Shown here: in pieces, positions 1 to 9,300 of the stretch
Layout: every line of letters starts with the position of its first letter
How positions within the stretch are numbered: position 1 is the first letter of the stretch
From: Sphingobium sp.
GTDB lineage: Bacteria > Pseudomonadota > Alphaproteobacteria > Sphingomonadales > Sphingomonadaceae
DNA length: 64,000 nucleotides
Reading direction: 5' to 3'
Assembly: GCA_017744605.1 (NCBI GenBank)
Contig: JAGIAZ010000004.1
Coordinates: forward strand, 62,001-126,000
The notes under the pieces: model-generated
What the model was told of the DNA's origin: nothing
What the model saw: the letters and a program-made list of their open reading frames with translations, nothing else
Databases searched by the model: none
Translations under genes and position numbers: made by a program

Positions 1-1
1 C

Positions 2-2482
2 GCATCGTCGATCTACGGTTCGGACGCGGTCGCGGGTGTGCTCAACTTCATCACGCGCCGCAAGTTCGAAGGCGTCGAAGCCAATGCCCAATATGGCTTT
101 GGCGACAAATATTCGACCTGGACGGCAAGCCTGGCGCTCGGCACGCGCTGGCAGGATGGTGGCGCCGCCCTCTTCTATACCTTTTCCGATCGCGGAAACC
201 TGCTCGGTTCCGATCGTCCGCGCACGCTATCCGATCAGCGGAGCCAGGGCGGCAGCAATTTCGGCAATTTCAACTGCTCGCCGGCCAGCATCCAGCCACA
301 GGGGGACTCGCAGATCTATCTGTATCCTTATCCTGCGGCGGGCGCCGGTGTCGCAAACACCCAGGCCAATGCGCCTTGCGAACAGTCTAAATATACCGAC
401 CTGATTCCGCAGGAGCGCCGGCACTCGATCATGGTCAAGATCGACCAGAAGGTTGGCGACAAGCTTACGCTCAATGGAGACATCGTCTTCTCGAACCGCG
501 TCAACGTGCAGCGCAACTCCGTGACGATCGCTTCCAGCACCGGCGCCACACCGTCCGGTCAGACGATCACTGCAACGGCTTTCGGCCCTCTCAGCGGCAA
601 GGGCGGGCAGATCAACCCCTTCTATACCAACCCGTCGGGATCGACTGCGGGCCAGCAGACAATCCGCTTCGATGCCAACGACCTCTTCCCGGATGGGGCT
701 CGCGCCACCGGCCTTAGCGAGACGTTCTACGGCTATCTCAACGCCAACTACGACTTCACTGACAAGTGGAGCGCGACGGCCTTCGTGATGGCGGGCGTCA
801 ATACCGCCAAGACCACGATCACGGGCTCGATTTGCCAGAGCTGCCTGTTGCTCGCCCTCAATGGCACGACCAACGCAAACGGCAATCTGACGCAGCCGTC
901 CATTCCCAACACCAACGTCCTCGTGACCAATGTGCCGCTCACCACGGCCAACGCGATCGACGTCTGGAACCCGCGTGCGACGAACCGGACATCCCCGGCT
1001 GTCCTCGCCCAGCTGATGGACAGCGCGAATTACCAGGGCGCGCGCCAGGTCATTCAGCAATATAATCTGAAGGTCACCGGCTCGCTCTTCGCACTGCCGG
1101 CCGGGGATCTCAAAGTCGCGCTCGGTGGCGACATAACCAAATATCAGGTCGACACCGAAGTGGTCGAGCCGAACAACACCGGCCCGTCCAGCACCGGCTC
1201 GGGCTACAACCGCTTCCGCTACCTGCGCGACGTCAAGTCGCTCTACGCGGAAGCATTGATCCCGATCGTCTCGCCCGAGATGGGCGTCGGGTTTGCCCGC
1301 CGGATCGATCTCAGCATTTCCGGACGCTACGATCACTATAGCGACTTCGGAGACATCACGAATCCGAAGTTCGGCCTGACCTGGGAGGTCACCGACGGCG
1401 TCAAGCTGCGCGGCAACTACGCCACCTCGTTCGTGGCGCCGCAATTCTCGACCTACGGCCCTGACGTCTTGAGCGGTATCAACGGCCGCAGCGTCGACAC
1501 CTTCTTCGGTCCCCAGAACGGCACCCTCAACGTGCCGCTCGACAAATATCCCGAAGCGCGAACCATCCCGGGTTGCAACACGCCGGGCCAGGTCACCTGC
1601 ATCCTCGGTACGGCCAGCATCGCCGGTATGCGTCTCGACGGCGCCAACCCCGACGTGAAGCCAGCCCAAGGCAAGACCTGGCAGTTCGGCATCGACCTCA
1701 ACCCGCGCTTCATACCGGGGCTGAGCGCCAGCTTCACCTACTGGCACACGACCCTGGAGGGCACGAGCGGCTCGCCACCGCTGACCATCGTGATCAACTC
1801 GGACGCCTTCCACAACCTGCTGAAAATCTATCCAAACGGCGCCACTGCCGCGGAGATCGAGGCCTATCGCGGCGGCCGCCGCCAGCGCTCGCCGCTGTCC
1901 TCCGGTCCGATCTACTTCGGCCTCGATTTCCGTAACTACAATGTCTACACCGTCTATGTCGAAGGCATCGACTTCGATGTCCACTACCGCCACAAGTTTG
2001 ACTGGGGCTCGATCCACGGCGGTATCGCCGGCACGTACAAGACCCGGTTCGACCAGACCGCGGCACCCGGCGAGCCGGTGTTCAGCGTGCTCAATCGCAA
2101 CCGCTTCAACGGCACCTTCCCGTCGATCCGGACCGATGCCCGCGCTGACATTGGCGTCGATATCGGCAGGTTCTCGGCCTCGGCCTTCGCCAACTACACG
2201 GGCGGCTTCACCTTCTGGGGCTCAACCGCCCTCAATCCGGTGGTTTCCAGCGGCGGCATCCCGAGCAGCGGCGGCGATCATGTGAAGCCGTACACAACAG
2301 TCGATCTCAACCTCACCTACAAGTTCGGCGACTCCCTGCCCGGCCAGCCGAGCATCTACGCCCAGGTGAGCAACCTGTTCGATGCCTACCCGCCGTTCGA
2401 GAATACGGCCTCGGGCTACGACAACTTCGTGGGCTTCGTCCTCGGACGTGTCATCAATGTCGGCGTTCGCCTGAAATTCTGA
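2..2482 (+). CDS. TonB-dependent receptor, 5' end outside window
   Basis: Outer-membrane active-transport receptor of the TonB-dependent family. The reading frame is open from base 2, and its first residues (ASSIYGSDAVAGVLNFITRR) are the end of a plug domain, so the signal peptide, TonB box and most of the plug lie upstream of the window. The remaining ~826 residues form a long beta-barrel rich in aromatic and Asn/Gly strands. It ends with the aromatic C-terminal strand NVGVRLKF typical of BAM-inserted barrels. Barrel cysteines occur in pairs (e.g. GSICQSC), probably extracellular-loop disulfides. The substrate cannot be told from sequence. A strong hairpin terminator follows. Family assignment is firm; the start and ligand are unknown. 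Confidence 0.93.
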   Translation, partial: ASSIYGSDAVAGVLNFITRRKFEGVEANAQYGFGDKYSTWTASLALGTRWQDGGAALFYTFSDRGNLLGSDRPRTLSDQRSQGGSNFGNFNCSPASIQPQGDSQIYLYPYPAAGAGVANTQANAPCEQSKYTDLIPQERRHSIMVKIDQKVGDKLTLNGDIVFSNRVNVQRNSVTIASSTGATPSGQTITATAFGPLSGKGGQINPFYTNPSGSTAGQQTIRFDANDLFPDGARATGLSETFYGYLNANYDFTDKWSATAFVMAGVNTAKTTITGSICQSCLLLALNGTTNANGNLTQPSIPNTNVLVTNVPLTTANAIDVWNPRATNRTSPAVLAQLMDSANYQGARQVIQQYNLKVTGSLFALPAGDLKVALGGDITKYQVDTEVVEPNNTGPSSTGSGYNRFRYLRDVKSLYAEALIPIVSPEMGVGFARRIDLSISGRYDHYSDFGDITNPKFGLTWEVTDGVKLRGNYATSFVAPQFSTYGPDVLSGINGRSVDTFFGPQNGTLNVPLDKYPEARTIPGCNTPGQVTCILGTASIAGMRLDGANPDVKPAQGKTWQFGIDLNPRFIPGLSASFTYWHTTLEGTSGSPPLTIVINSDAFHNLLKIYPNGATAAEIEAYRGGRRQRSPLSSGPIYFGLDFRNYNVYTVYVEGIDFDVHYRHKFDWGSIHGGIAGTYKTRFDQTAAPGEPVFSVLNRNRFNGTFPSIRTDARADIGVDIGRFSASAFANYTGGFTFWGSTALNPVVSSGGIPSSGGDHVKPYTTVDLNLTYKFGDSLPGQPSIYAQVSNLFDAYPPFENTASGYDNFVGFVLGRVINVGVRLKF

Positions 2483-2493
2483 ATGCCGACTAA

Positions 2494-2530
2494 GCGGCCG
2501 GGAGACCTGCACGTCTCCCGGCCGCAATTT
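2494..2530 (+). terminator. Rho-independent terminator after the TonB receptor
   Basis: A perfect 13-bp stem (GCGGCCGGGAGAC at 2494-2506 with its complement at 2513-2525), a six-base loop, then AATTTT. It starts 12 bases after the receptor stop codon, so it should end that transcript before the DUF1097-like gene. Confidence 0.85.
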
Positions 2531-2555
2531 TCATCAGCCCAGGGGGAGCAACATA

Positions 2556-3029
2556 ATGAAGACCATTTTAGCGCCTGCCATCACTGCCCTTGTCGCCGCT
2601 GTATCGAGCGTCCTGTGCGCGCATATCGGCGTTCCCGTGTGGACGATGTTCATCGGCTGGATCGCGTTCGTTGCCGGCGGCATGAGCCTTCAGACGGCAC
2701 CCGCCACCTTCGTCTGCGCCGCGCTCGGCGTTGCGGAAGGTTTCATCGGCGCAGCCATCATCGGCGGTGGTGCCGCTGCGCTCGGTGCCGACGGGGCCTT
2801 GCTGCTCGGTGTGTTCATCATCGTTTTTGCCGCCTTGCTGGCCCAGCACCTGCCGTTCGCCAATCTCGTGGTCTGCTATTTCATCGGCATGACGACCTTC
2901 TTCGCGTCCGGCCTGCCATCCACGCCGGACACCGCACTCATTCTCTGTGGCGGCCTGCTGATCGGCATCCTCTCGGGGGTGATCGCCGGGCGGCTCGCGG
3001 GTCTCGTGGCGCGACCGGCTTCGGCCTGA
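2556..3029 (+). CDS. DUF1097-like small integral membrane protein
   Basis: 157 residues, almost all hydrophobic, with about five predicted membrane helices separated by short Gly/Ala-rich turns. No signal peptidase site or catalytic motif is visible. Length and glycine-rich helices (GWIAFVAGGMS, YFIGMTTFFASG) fit the DUF1097 inner-membrane family, whose function is unknown. The sequence AGGGGGAGC lies about 10 bases before the ATG and serves as ribosome-binding site. It sits between the receptor terminator and a periplasmic cytochrome gene on the same strand, so it may be co-transcribed with the latter. Family assignment is by general resemblance only. Confidence 0.6.
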   Translation: MKTILAPAITALVAAVSSVLCAHIGVPVWTMFIGWIAFVAGGMSLQTAPATFVCAALGVAEGFIGAAIIGGGAAALGADGALLLGVFIIVFAALLAQHLPFANLVVCYFIGMTTFFASGLPSTPDTALILCGGLLIGILSGVIAGRLAGLVARPASA

Positions 3030-3080
3030 GGCGCTTGGATCGCCAGGGATTTTACTGAAGAGCTTTTTCGGGAGTATTTG

Positions 3081-3413
3081 ATGCGTTTCGTTGCGAAAAA
3101 GTCCCTGGCGATTGCCGCCGCCCCTATGCTGCTGTCCGCCGGACTGTTTTCCGCCGCTCTGCGGGCGGAAAGCCCCGACGAAGAGGCTGGCCGGACGGCG
3201 ATCGAAGATCACTGCAAGATGTGCCACGCACTCGAGACGGTGACGAACGAGCGGAAGAGCGGCGAAGAGTGGAAGGCCATCGTCGCGCGCATGATCAAGA
3301 ATGGCGCGCAGCTGACCGACGCGGACCAGGCAACGATCATTGCCTATCTTTCGAAGACCTACGGCGTCCAGGTCGCCCAGAAGCCCGACGACGCCAAGAC
3401 AGCACAGCCGTAA
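3081..3413 (+). CDS. Small periplasmic c-type cytochrome
   Basis: 110 residues. An N-terminal signal peptide (basic MRFVAKK, then a hydrophobic stretch ending ...ALRAES) directs export. The mature protein carries one haem c attachment motif, CKMCH, near residue 48, followed by a helix and a YLSKTYG C-terminal helix like those of small cytochrome c subunits that accompany periplasmic dehydrogenases. A likely axial Met is in the ARMIKNG segment. I chose the ATG at 3081, six bases after GGAG; a TTG three bases upstream would also read in frame. It probably carries electrons in the periplasm; no partner dehydrogenase is encoded nearby. Confidence 0.75.
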   Translation: MRFVAKKSLAIAAAPMLLSAGLFSAALRAESPDEEAGRTAIEDHCKMCHALETVTNERKSGEEWKAIVARMIKNGAQLTDADQATIIAYLSKTYGVQVAQKPDDAKTAQP

Positions 3414-3430
3414 AACCGAAGAGCATAACC

Positions 3431-3691
3431 ATGGACAACCACCCCCAGACACGCGCCTCGCATCGCACCGATGGCGTCCCGCGCCGCCGCCATCATACCC
3501 TCCGCCATCTCGATCCCGCCTTCGTCGTGGAACTGAGCGGGCGCCTCCCGGCACATACCGCGGAATGCATCCAGGACACCTTCGGGATCAGTGCCAATAC
3601 CTGGCTCAAGCTACGCAAGGGCATGCCCATTCGTCAGTCGGTCGCCGAGCGGCTATTGAACCGCTTTGGAGCGCAACTCCGCCACAGCTGA
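3431..3691 (+). CDS. Hypothetical 86-aa protein with HTH-like C-terminal half
   Basis: Starts 17 bases after the cytochrome stop with its own ATG. The N-terminal third is basic and disordered-looking (RRRHH). Residues ~45-80 (ECIQDTFGISANTWLKL...) read like a compact helix-turn-helix. No family recognised. The spacing suggests co-transcription with the cytochrome gene. The same frame is open further upstream inside the cytochrome gene, but that part is overlap and is not counted. Confidence 0.45.
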   Translation: MDNHPQTRASHRTDGVPRRRHHTLRHLDPAFVVELSGRLPAHTAECIQDTFGISANTWLKLRKGMPIRQSVAERLLNRFGAQLRHS

Positions 3692-3744
3692 CACCGGTCA
3701 GCGCAGCGTGAACGCCCTCTCGACAAATGCCGCGCGATAAATTA

Positions 3745-3759
3745 TATACCGCTCGATAT
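3745..3759. promoter_or_regulatory. Candidate TetR operator overlapping the tetR start codon
   Basis: TATACCGCTCGATAT spans the first two bases of the tetR ATG. Its exact reverse complement recurs at 4394-4408 and a near copy at 4442-4456, ahead of the efflux operon. Position and repetition suggest that the neighbouring TetR protein binds here and represses itself. Inferred from repeats; no binding data. Confidence 0.65.
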
Positions 3760-4360
3760 GGAACAAACCGCACTCAGGGGTCGCCCTCGCGAATTTTGCG
3801 TCGACAATGCGCTGGCTACGGCGCTGCGCCTTTTCTGGAGTAAAGGCTATGAAGGCACCTCGCTCTCGGACCTGACCGACGCGATGGGCATCACGCGCCC
3901 GAGTCTCTATGCCGCGTTCGGCAATAAGGAGCAGCTCTTCCGCCAAGCGCTCGACCTCTATGAGCGCGAGAAAATGGCCTATGTCGGCCAGGCGCTCGAA
4001 CAGCCGACCGCCCGTGCCGTCGCCAAGTGGTTCCTGGAGGGTGCGCTTGCAACCATCAGCGGAGAGCGCGAACCGCCCGGCTGTCTGGGCGTCATCAGCT
4101 CCACCGCTTGCGGTTCGGAAGCCCAGTGCATCCGCGAAGAGGTGCTGAAGCGCAGCCGCGTGGTGCATGAAGCGTGCGTCGATCGCATGCAACGCGCCAT
4201 CGATGAAGGCGACTTCACCGGCCCTGCCAATGCCGAGGCCATCACCAAATATCTGATGGCGGTGCTGCAAGGCATGTCGGTGCAGGCGGGTGCGGGATCC
4301 ACACGCCAGGAGCTTGAAGGCGTGGTGGAGACGACCCTCGCCATGTGGCCGAGCAAATAA
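3758..4360 (+). CDS. TetR/AcrR-family repressor, likely of the RND efflux operon
   Basis: 200 residues. The N-terminal TetR DNA-binding domain (about residues 10-60) shows the family pattern: ALRLFWSKGYEGTSLSDLTDAMGITRPSLYAAFGNKEQLF. The remaining ~140 residues are the helical ligand-binding and dimerisation domain, with cysteines in GCLGVISSTACGS that could sense a ligand or redox state. It is followed 310 bases downstream by an RND efflux operon on the same strand, and copies of one palindrome-like site overlap its own start and the pump promoter. That points to autorepression and repression of the pump until an unknown ligand binds. Family certain; target inferred from operators. Confidence 0.9.
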   Translation: MEQTALRGRPREFCVDNALATALRLFWSKGYEGTSLSDLTDAMGITRPSLYAAFGNKEQLFRQALDLYEREKMAYVGQALEQPTARAVAKWFLEGALATISGEREPPGCLGVISSTACGSEAQCIREEVLKRSRVVHEACVDRMQRAIDEGDFTGPANAEAITKYLMAVLQGMSVQAGAGSTRQELEGVVETTLAMWPSK

Positions 4361-4393
4361 AAGTCGGCTTCGATATTTGTTGCGTTGCGAAAA

Positions 4394-4408
4394 ATATCGA
4401 GCGGTATA
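4394..4408. promoter_or_regulatory. Candidate TetR operator upstream of the pump promoter
   Basis: ATATCGAGCGGTATA, the exact reverse complement of the site over the tetR start. It lies 10 bases upstream of the predicted -35 hexamer of the efflux operon. Confidence 0.65.
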
Positions 4409-4418
4409 AAAATACGCC

Positions 4419-4456
4419 TTGACGGTGCTCGCATCGGTTTATATACCGATCAGTAT
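4419..4456 (+). promoter_or_regulatory. Sigma-70-like promoter of the efflux operon with embedded operator
   Basis: TTGACG (4419-4424), a 17-base spacer, then TATACC (4442-4447) match -35 and -10 elements. A third operator copy, TATACCGATCAGTAT (4442-4456), covers the -10 region, so bound repressor would block RNA polymerase. The untranslated leader to the first gene is about 200 bases. Confidence 0.6.
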
Positions 4457-4669
4457 GAAATAGGGAGTAGGGACTGGCCTGAGTCGCGATAGGCTCGAAA
4501 AGGTCCAAAACTCGCCAGACATAGCAACACAGGTTTCACAGCTCGGCGGGCGCGATCCATGCGTACCCTTCCGGGATCGACCGACTGCGTTCGAGATGCG
4601 GCAGTCCGGGGCGCGAAGCGCTTCCGGAACAGTGCTTCCGCGTCCTGCGCCCAGCCGACGGAGGGAGAC

Positions 4670-5074
4670 ATGACCATGGCTTATCTCGACTTCGCGGAGC
4701 CCGGCTTCGCCGCACTGCCCGCCCTCGCCGTTTCGCCGGCACGTGCCAACGATGCCGGTGTCGATTTCAGCCAGCGCGAATGGACCGTCATCCGGCTGGC
4801 GCGGCACGATCGCCTCTCCTCGTTGCGCGAAGAGTCCGAGTTCAAGGGATTCCTGCGCCTGCTGTTCGGCTTCGAACGCCAGCGCCCGCTTTCCGATCCC
4901 CGGCTCGAGGCCCTGCGGCGCATCGCCGTGCTGAGCTGGCACCATGGGTATAATGTCGCCGGCAGCGAAGTCGGCGCCTTCCTCTCCGCCGGATATTCCA
5001 CCGATCAATATGACGCGATGCTCGCCCATATGGGCCGCGAGCGCGCCGCGTCCTTCCAAAGGATTCGTCGATGA
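4670..5074 (+). CDS. Hypothetical 134-aa protein, first gene of the efflux operon
   Basis: Begins at the ATG preceded by GGAGGGAG and overlaps the adaptor gene by ATGA, so it is translationally coupled to the pump. There is no signal peptide or membrane helix. The middle (residues ~35-85) is basic and helical (WTVIRLARHDRLSS, GFLRLLFGF, LEALRRIAVLSWHHGYN) and the end is SFQRIRR. No known domain recognised. Its place before the adaptor suggests a cytoplasmic accessory or regulatory role in efflux, but that rests on context only. Confidence 0.7.
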   Translation: MTMAYLDFAEPGFAALPALAVSPARANDAGVDFSQREWTVIRLARHDRLSSLREESEFKGFLRLLFGFERQRPLSDPRLEALRRIAVLSWHHGYNVAGSEVGAFLSAGYSTDQYDAMLAHMGRERAASFQRIRR

Positions 5075-6333
5075 ACATGCCGCAAAGCTTCACCCGCGCC
5101 GACGCACAGGACGTAACCCTCGACCAGCCGCAAGGCTCGTCGCTCCGCCGCCGGCTGGCGTGGATCGCCCTCCCCGTGCTCGCCATTGCCGGCGGCTATT
5201 ACTGGATGCACAGCGGTGCGCCCGCGCCGCAGGCCATGCCGACGCCGGTCGTGCAGGTCTCGCAACCCCTCGCCCGCGAGGTGATGCTGTGGGACGACTA
5301 TATCGGCCGCTTCGAGGCGATCAAATCGGTCGAGGTTCGCCCGCGCGTCTCCGGCCAGATCGTCGCTGTCCATTTCACCGACGGCCAGATCGTCCGCGCC
5401 GGCCAGCCTCTCTTCACCATCGATCCACGTCCCTTCCAGGCGGCGCTGGCCGAAGCGAATGCGGGTGTCGCGACCGCGCAGAGCGATCTCGCCCTAGCCA
5501 AGGCCGACCTTGACCGCGCGCTTCGCCTGGTCTCCGCCGACGCTGTCGCGCAAAGCGAGGTCGATCGCCTGAAGGCCCGCGTGCAGGCGGCCAACGCCGC
5601 GCTCGCCGGGGCGCAAGCCCGGGTCCGTTCGCGTGCGCTCGACGTCGAGTTCGCTACCGTTCGTGCGCCGATCGGCGGCCGGATTTCGGACCGCCGTATC
5701 GATGCGGGCAATCTCGTGGCCGCAGGCGACGGCGCAGCCGGCACCCTGCTCACCACGATCAACGCGCTCGACCCCATCTATTTCAGCTTCGACGGCTCAG
5801 AAGCGCTATTCCTCAAGGCCAAGCGTGCCAATGCAGGCCAGGGTGCCCCGGTCGAGATCAAGCTGCAGGATGAATCCGGCTATCGCTGGAAGGGCACGCT
5901 CGATTTCACCGACAATGGCCTCGATCCACGCTCCGGCACGATCCGCGCCCGCGCCGTGCTGCAGAACAAGGACATGTTCCTGACGCCCGGCATGTTCGGC
6001 AACATGCGCCTTGCCACCGGTGCCAAGGTCAACGCCCTGCTCGTTCCCGACACGGCCATCCAGACAGACCAGACGCGCAAGCTGCTGCTGACCGTCGGCA
6101 AGGACGGCACCGTCGTGCCAAAGCAGGTCGTGCTCGGCCCTGTCATCGACGGCCTGCGCGTGATCCGCTCGGGCATTGCGCCGACCGATCGCGTCGTCAT
6201 CGTCGGCACGCAGATGGCCGCCCCCGGCGGCAAGGTCGACGCCAAGGCCGGCAAGATCGCTCCGGACATTGCGCAAGCACCGCAGGCCGACAGCGCGATG
6301 GCGCCGGCCGGCCAAGCCAGCTTCGCGCGCTAA
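5071..6333 (+). CDS. RND efflux periplasmic adaptor (membrane fusion protein, AcrA/MexA type)
   Basis: 420 residues. An N-terminal membrane anchor (RRRLAWIALPVLAIAGGYYWM) precedes the barrel-sandwich/lipoyl half (VEVRPRVSGQIVAVHFTDGQIVRAGQPLF). A helical hairpin rich in Ala/Gln follows (about residues 130-190), then the second lipoyl half (APIGGRISDRRIDAGNLV) and beta-barrel and membrane-proximal domains (LTPGMFGNMRL...VPDTAI). It bridges the inner-membrane pump and outer-membrane channel encoded next. It starts within the preceding stop codon, and the pump ATG lies 26 bases after its stop. Confidence 0.95.
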   Translation: MNMPQSFTRADAQDVTLDQPQGSSLRRRLAWIALPVLAIAGGYYWMHSGAPAPQAMPTPVVQVSQPLAREVMLWDDYIGRFEAIKSVEVRPRVSGQIVAVHFTDGQIVRAGQPLFTIDPRPFQAALAEANAGVATAQSDLALAKADLDRALRLVSADAVAQSEVDRLKARVQAANAALAGAQARVRSRALDVEFATVRAPIGGRISDRRIDAGNLVAAGDGAAGTLLTTINALDPIYFSFDGSEALFLKAKRANAGQGAPVEIKLQDESGYRWKGTLDFTDNGLDPRSGTIRARAVLQNKDMFLTPGMFGNMRLATGAKVNALLVPDTAIQTDQTRKLLLTVGKDGTVVPKQVVLGPVIDGLRVIRSGIAPTDRVVIVGTQMAAPGGKVDAKAGKIAPDIAQAPQADSAMAPAGQASFAR

Positions 6334-6358
6334 TCACGCAGATTCCAGGAGGAATCCC

Positions 6359-9300
6359 ATGCGCTTCTCTCGCTTCTTCATCGATCGGCCGATCTTCGCG
6401 GCCGTGATCGCCGCGATCATCACCATCGTCGGCCTCGTCAGCTATTTCTTCCTGCCGGTCTCGCAATATCCCGAGATCGTGCCGCCGACCGTGACGGTGA
6501 CCGCCACCTATCCCGGCGCCTCGGCCGAGACGGTCGCGGAAACGGTCGCCACGCCGATCGAACAGGAGATCAATGGCGTCGAGAACATGCTCTATGTCTC
6601 GTCCCAGTCGACGGGCGATGGCCGCGTCGTCGTCACCGCCACCTTCAAGACCGGCACCGATCTCGATGCCGCGCAGGTGCTGGTACAGAACCGCGTCGCC
6701 ATCGCCCTGCCCCGCCTGCCGCAGGAGGTGCAGCGCCTCGGCGTCGTGACCAAGAAGACCGCGCCAGACTTCCTCCTGATCGTGAACCTGATCTCGCCCG
6801 ACCACTCGCTCGATCGGGCCTATCTCTCCAACTACGCGCAGACGCGCATCAAGGACCGGCTCGCCCGTCTCGACGGCGTCGGCGACGTGCAGCTCTTCGG
6901 CTCGCGCGATCTCGCCATGCGCATCTGGATCGACCCGCGCCGCGCGGCAGCACTCAACCTGACCGGTGGCGACATCGTCGCGGCACTGCGCGCGCAGAAT
7001 GTCCAGATCGCCTCGGGCACGCTCGGCCAGCCGCCGGCACCGGGCAGCGCCTTCCAGCTCAATGTCGAAACGCAGGGCCGGTTCACCGATCCGCAGCAGT
7101 TCGCCAATGTGGTGATCCGCACCGACAGCCAGGGCCGCCAGGTCAAGGTCGGCGATGTCGCTCGCGTCGAGATCGGCGCCGACGATTATGGCACCTCGGC
7201 CTATCTGAACAAGGACGACTCGGTCATCATTCCGATCTTCCAGCGCCCCGGCAGCAATGCGCTCGCTTCGGCGGAGAGCGTGAAGGCGGAGATGGAGACG
7301 CTGGCCAAAGATTTCCCCAAAGGCCTCGAATACAAGATCGTCTACAATCCGACCGAGTTCATCCAGCAGTCGGTCGACGCCGTTGTGCACACACTGCTCG
7401 AAGCGGTCGTGCTGGTCGTGCTCGTGATCATCGTCTTCCTGCAGAAATGGCGCGCGGCGCTGATCCCGGTGCTTGCCATCCCCGTCTCGCTGATCGGCAC
7501 CTTCGCGGTGCTGGCGATGCTGGGCCTCTCGCTTAACAACCTTTCGCTCTTTGGGCTCGTCCTCGCCATCGGCATCGTCGTCGACGACGCCATCGTCGTG
7601 GTCGAGAATGTCGAGCGCAACCTCGAGGAAGGCATGACGCCGCTCCAGGCTGCCCGCGTATCGATGGACGAGGTCGGCGCGGCCCTCATCGCCATCGTGC
7701 TGGTGCTCTGCGCGGTGTTCGTGCCCACGCTGTTCATCAGCGGTCTCTCGGGCGCCTTCTACCAGCAGTTCGCCATCACCATTTCGGCGGCCACCATCAT
7801 CTCGCTGGTGCTATCGCTCACCCTCTCGCCTGCCTTGGCGGCACTGATGCTGCGCCCCCACGAGCCGGCACCGAGCGACCACAGCCTGCGCGCCCGTGCG
7901 CACCGGATCGTCGAGGCTGCGGGCCATCGCTTCAACACCGCCTTTGAGCGGATGAGCGAAGGCTATGGCCGCCTCACGGCAAAGCTGGCGCAGATGCCCC
8001 GCCGTGTCATGGGTGCCTATGTCGCCCTGATCGGCCTCACCGGCTTTGCGCTCTGGTACACGCCCACCGGCTTCATCCCCGCGCAGGACCAGGCCTACTT
8101 CCTGACCGTCATCCAGCTGCCGCCAGGCTCGTCCACGGCGCGTACCGACGCGGTCATGAAAAAGGTCGCCGATCGCGTCCTCAAGATCCCGGGCGTCAAG
8201 GGCTCCGTCATGCTCTCGGGCTTCGATGGCCCGTCCGAGACCCGCGCCGCCTCTTCGGCCGCCGCCTATTGGGTGCTCGACGACTTCAAGGATCGCGCCG
8301 CTAAGGGCCAGACGATCGACAAGCTGATCGCCGAAGCCACCAAGGCGACCGCCGACATCAACGAGGCGCGCCTCATGATCGTCAAGCCTCCGCTCATCCG
8401 CGGTATCGGCTCGGCGGGCGGCTTCCGCATGATGATCGAAGACAGCGAAGGCAAGGGCTACAAGGCGCTCGAACAGGCCGCTTATGGCGTGCTCGGCAAG
8501 GCCAATGGCACGCCCGGCCTCTCCTATGTCTACACCTTCTTCGACACCAACACGCCCCGCGTCTTCGCCGATATCGATCGTCAGAAGGCCCAGATGCTGG
8601 GCGTGCCGCCGGAGCGCGTGTTCGACACGCTGCAGGTCTATCTCGGCAGTGCCTTCGTCAATGATTTCAATCTGCTCGGTCGCACTTATCATGTGACCGC
8701 TCAGGCCGACGAACCCTTCCGCCGCACCTCTGCCGACATCGCCAATCTGGAGACGCGTTCGGACTTCGGCACGATGGTCCCGATCGGATCGCTCGCGACC
8801 TTCCAGGACAAGACCGGCCCGTACCGTGTCGAACGCTACAATCTCCATCCGGCCGTCTCGGTCGATGGCGACACGGCGCCCGGCTATTCGTCCGGCCAGT
8901 CGCTGGCCGCGATGGAGAAGGTCGCCGCCCAAGCCCTGGAACGCGGCTACGAGACCGAATGGACCGGCATCGCCTATCAGCAAAAATATGCCGGCAACAC
9001 CGCAGGCATCGTGTTCGGCCTTGCCGTGCTGCTCGTCTTCCTGGTGCTGGCTGCGCAATATGAGAGCCTGGTCATGCCGCTCGCGATCATCCTGATCGTG
9101 CCGATGTCGGTGCTGGCGGCGATGGCCGGCATCAACCTGCGCGGCATGGACAACAACGTCCTGACGCAGATCGGCATGATCGTGCTCGTGGCACTCGCCG
9201 CCAAGAATGCGATCCTGATCGTCGAGTTCGCACGGCAGGGCGAGGATCTGCACGGCCTCTCGACCATCGAGGCCGCCGTGCACGCTGCCCGTCAGCGCCT

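Noticed and set aside
227-2017. A long minus-strand open frame opposite the TonB receptor
   Set aside because: It is an antisense frame caused by high GC; its translation is biased in Arg/Gly/Val, has no family resemblance, and the plus-strand receptor explains the region.
6176-6358. Upstream extension of the RND pump reading frame
   Set aside because: It overlaps the adaptor gene and gives an Arg/Ser/Pro-rich stretch; the real N-terminus MRFSRFFIDRP follows a good ribosome-binding site.
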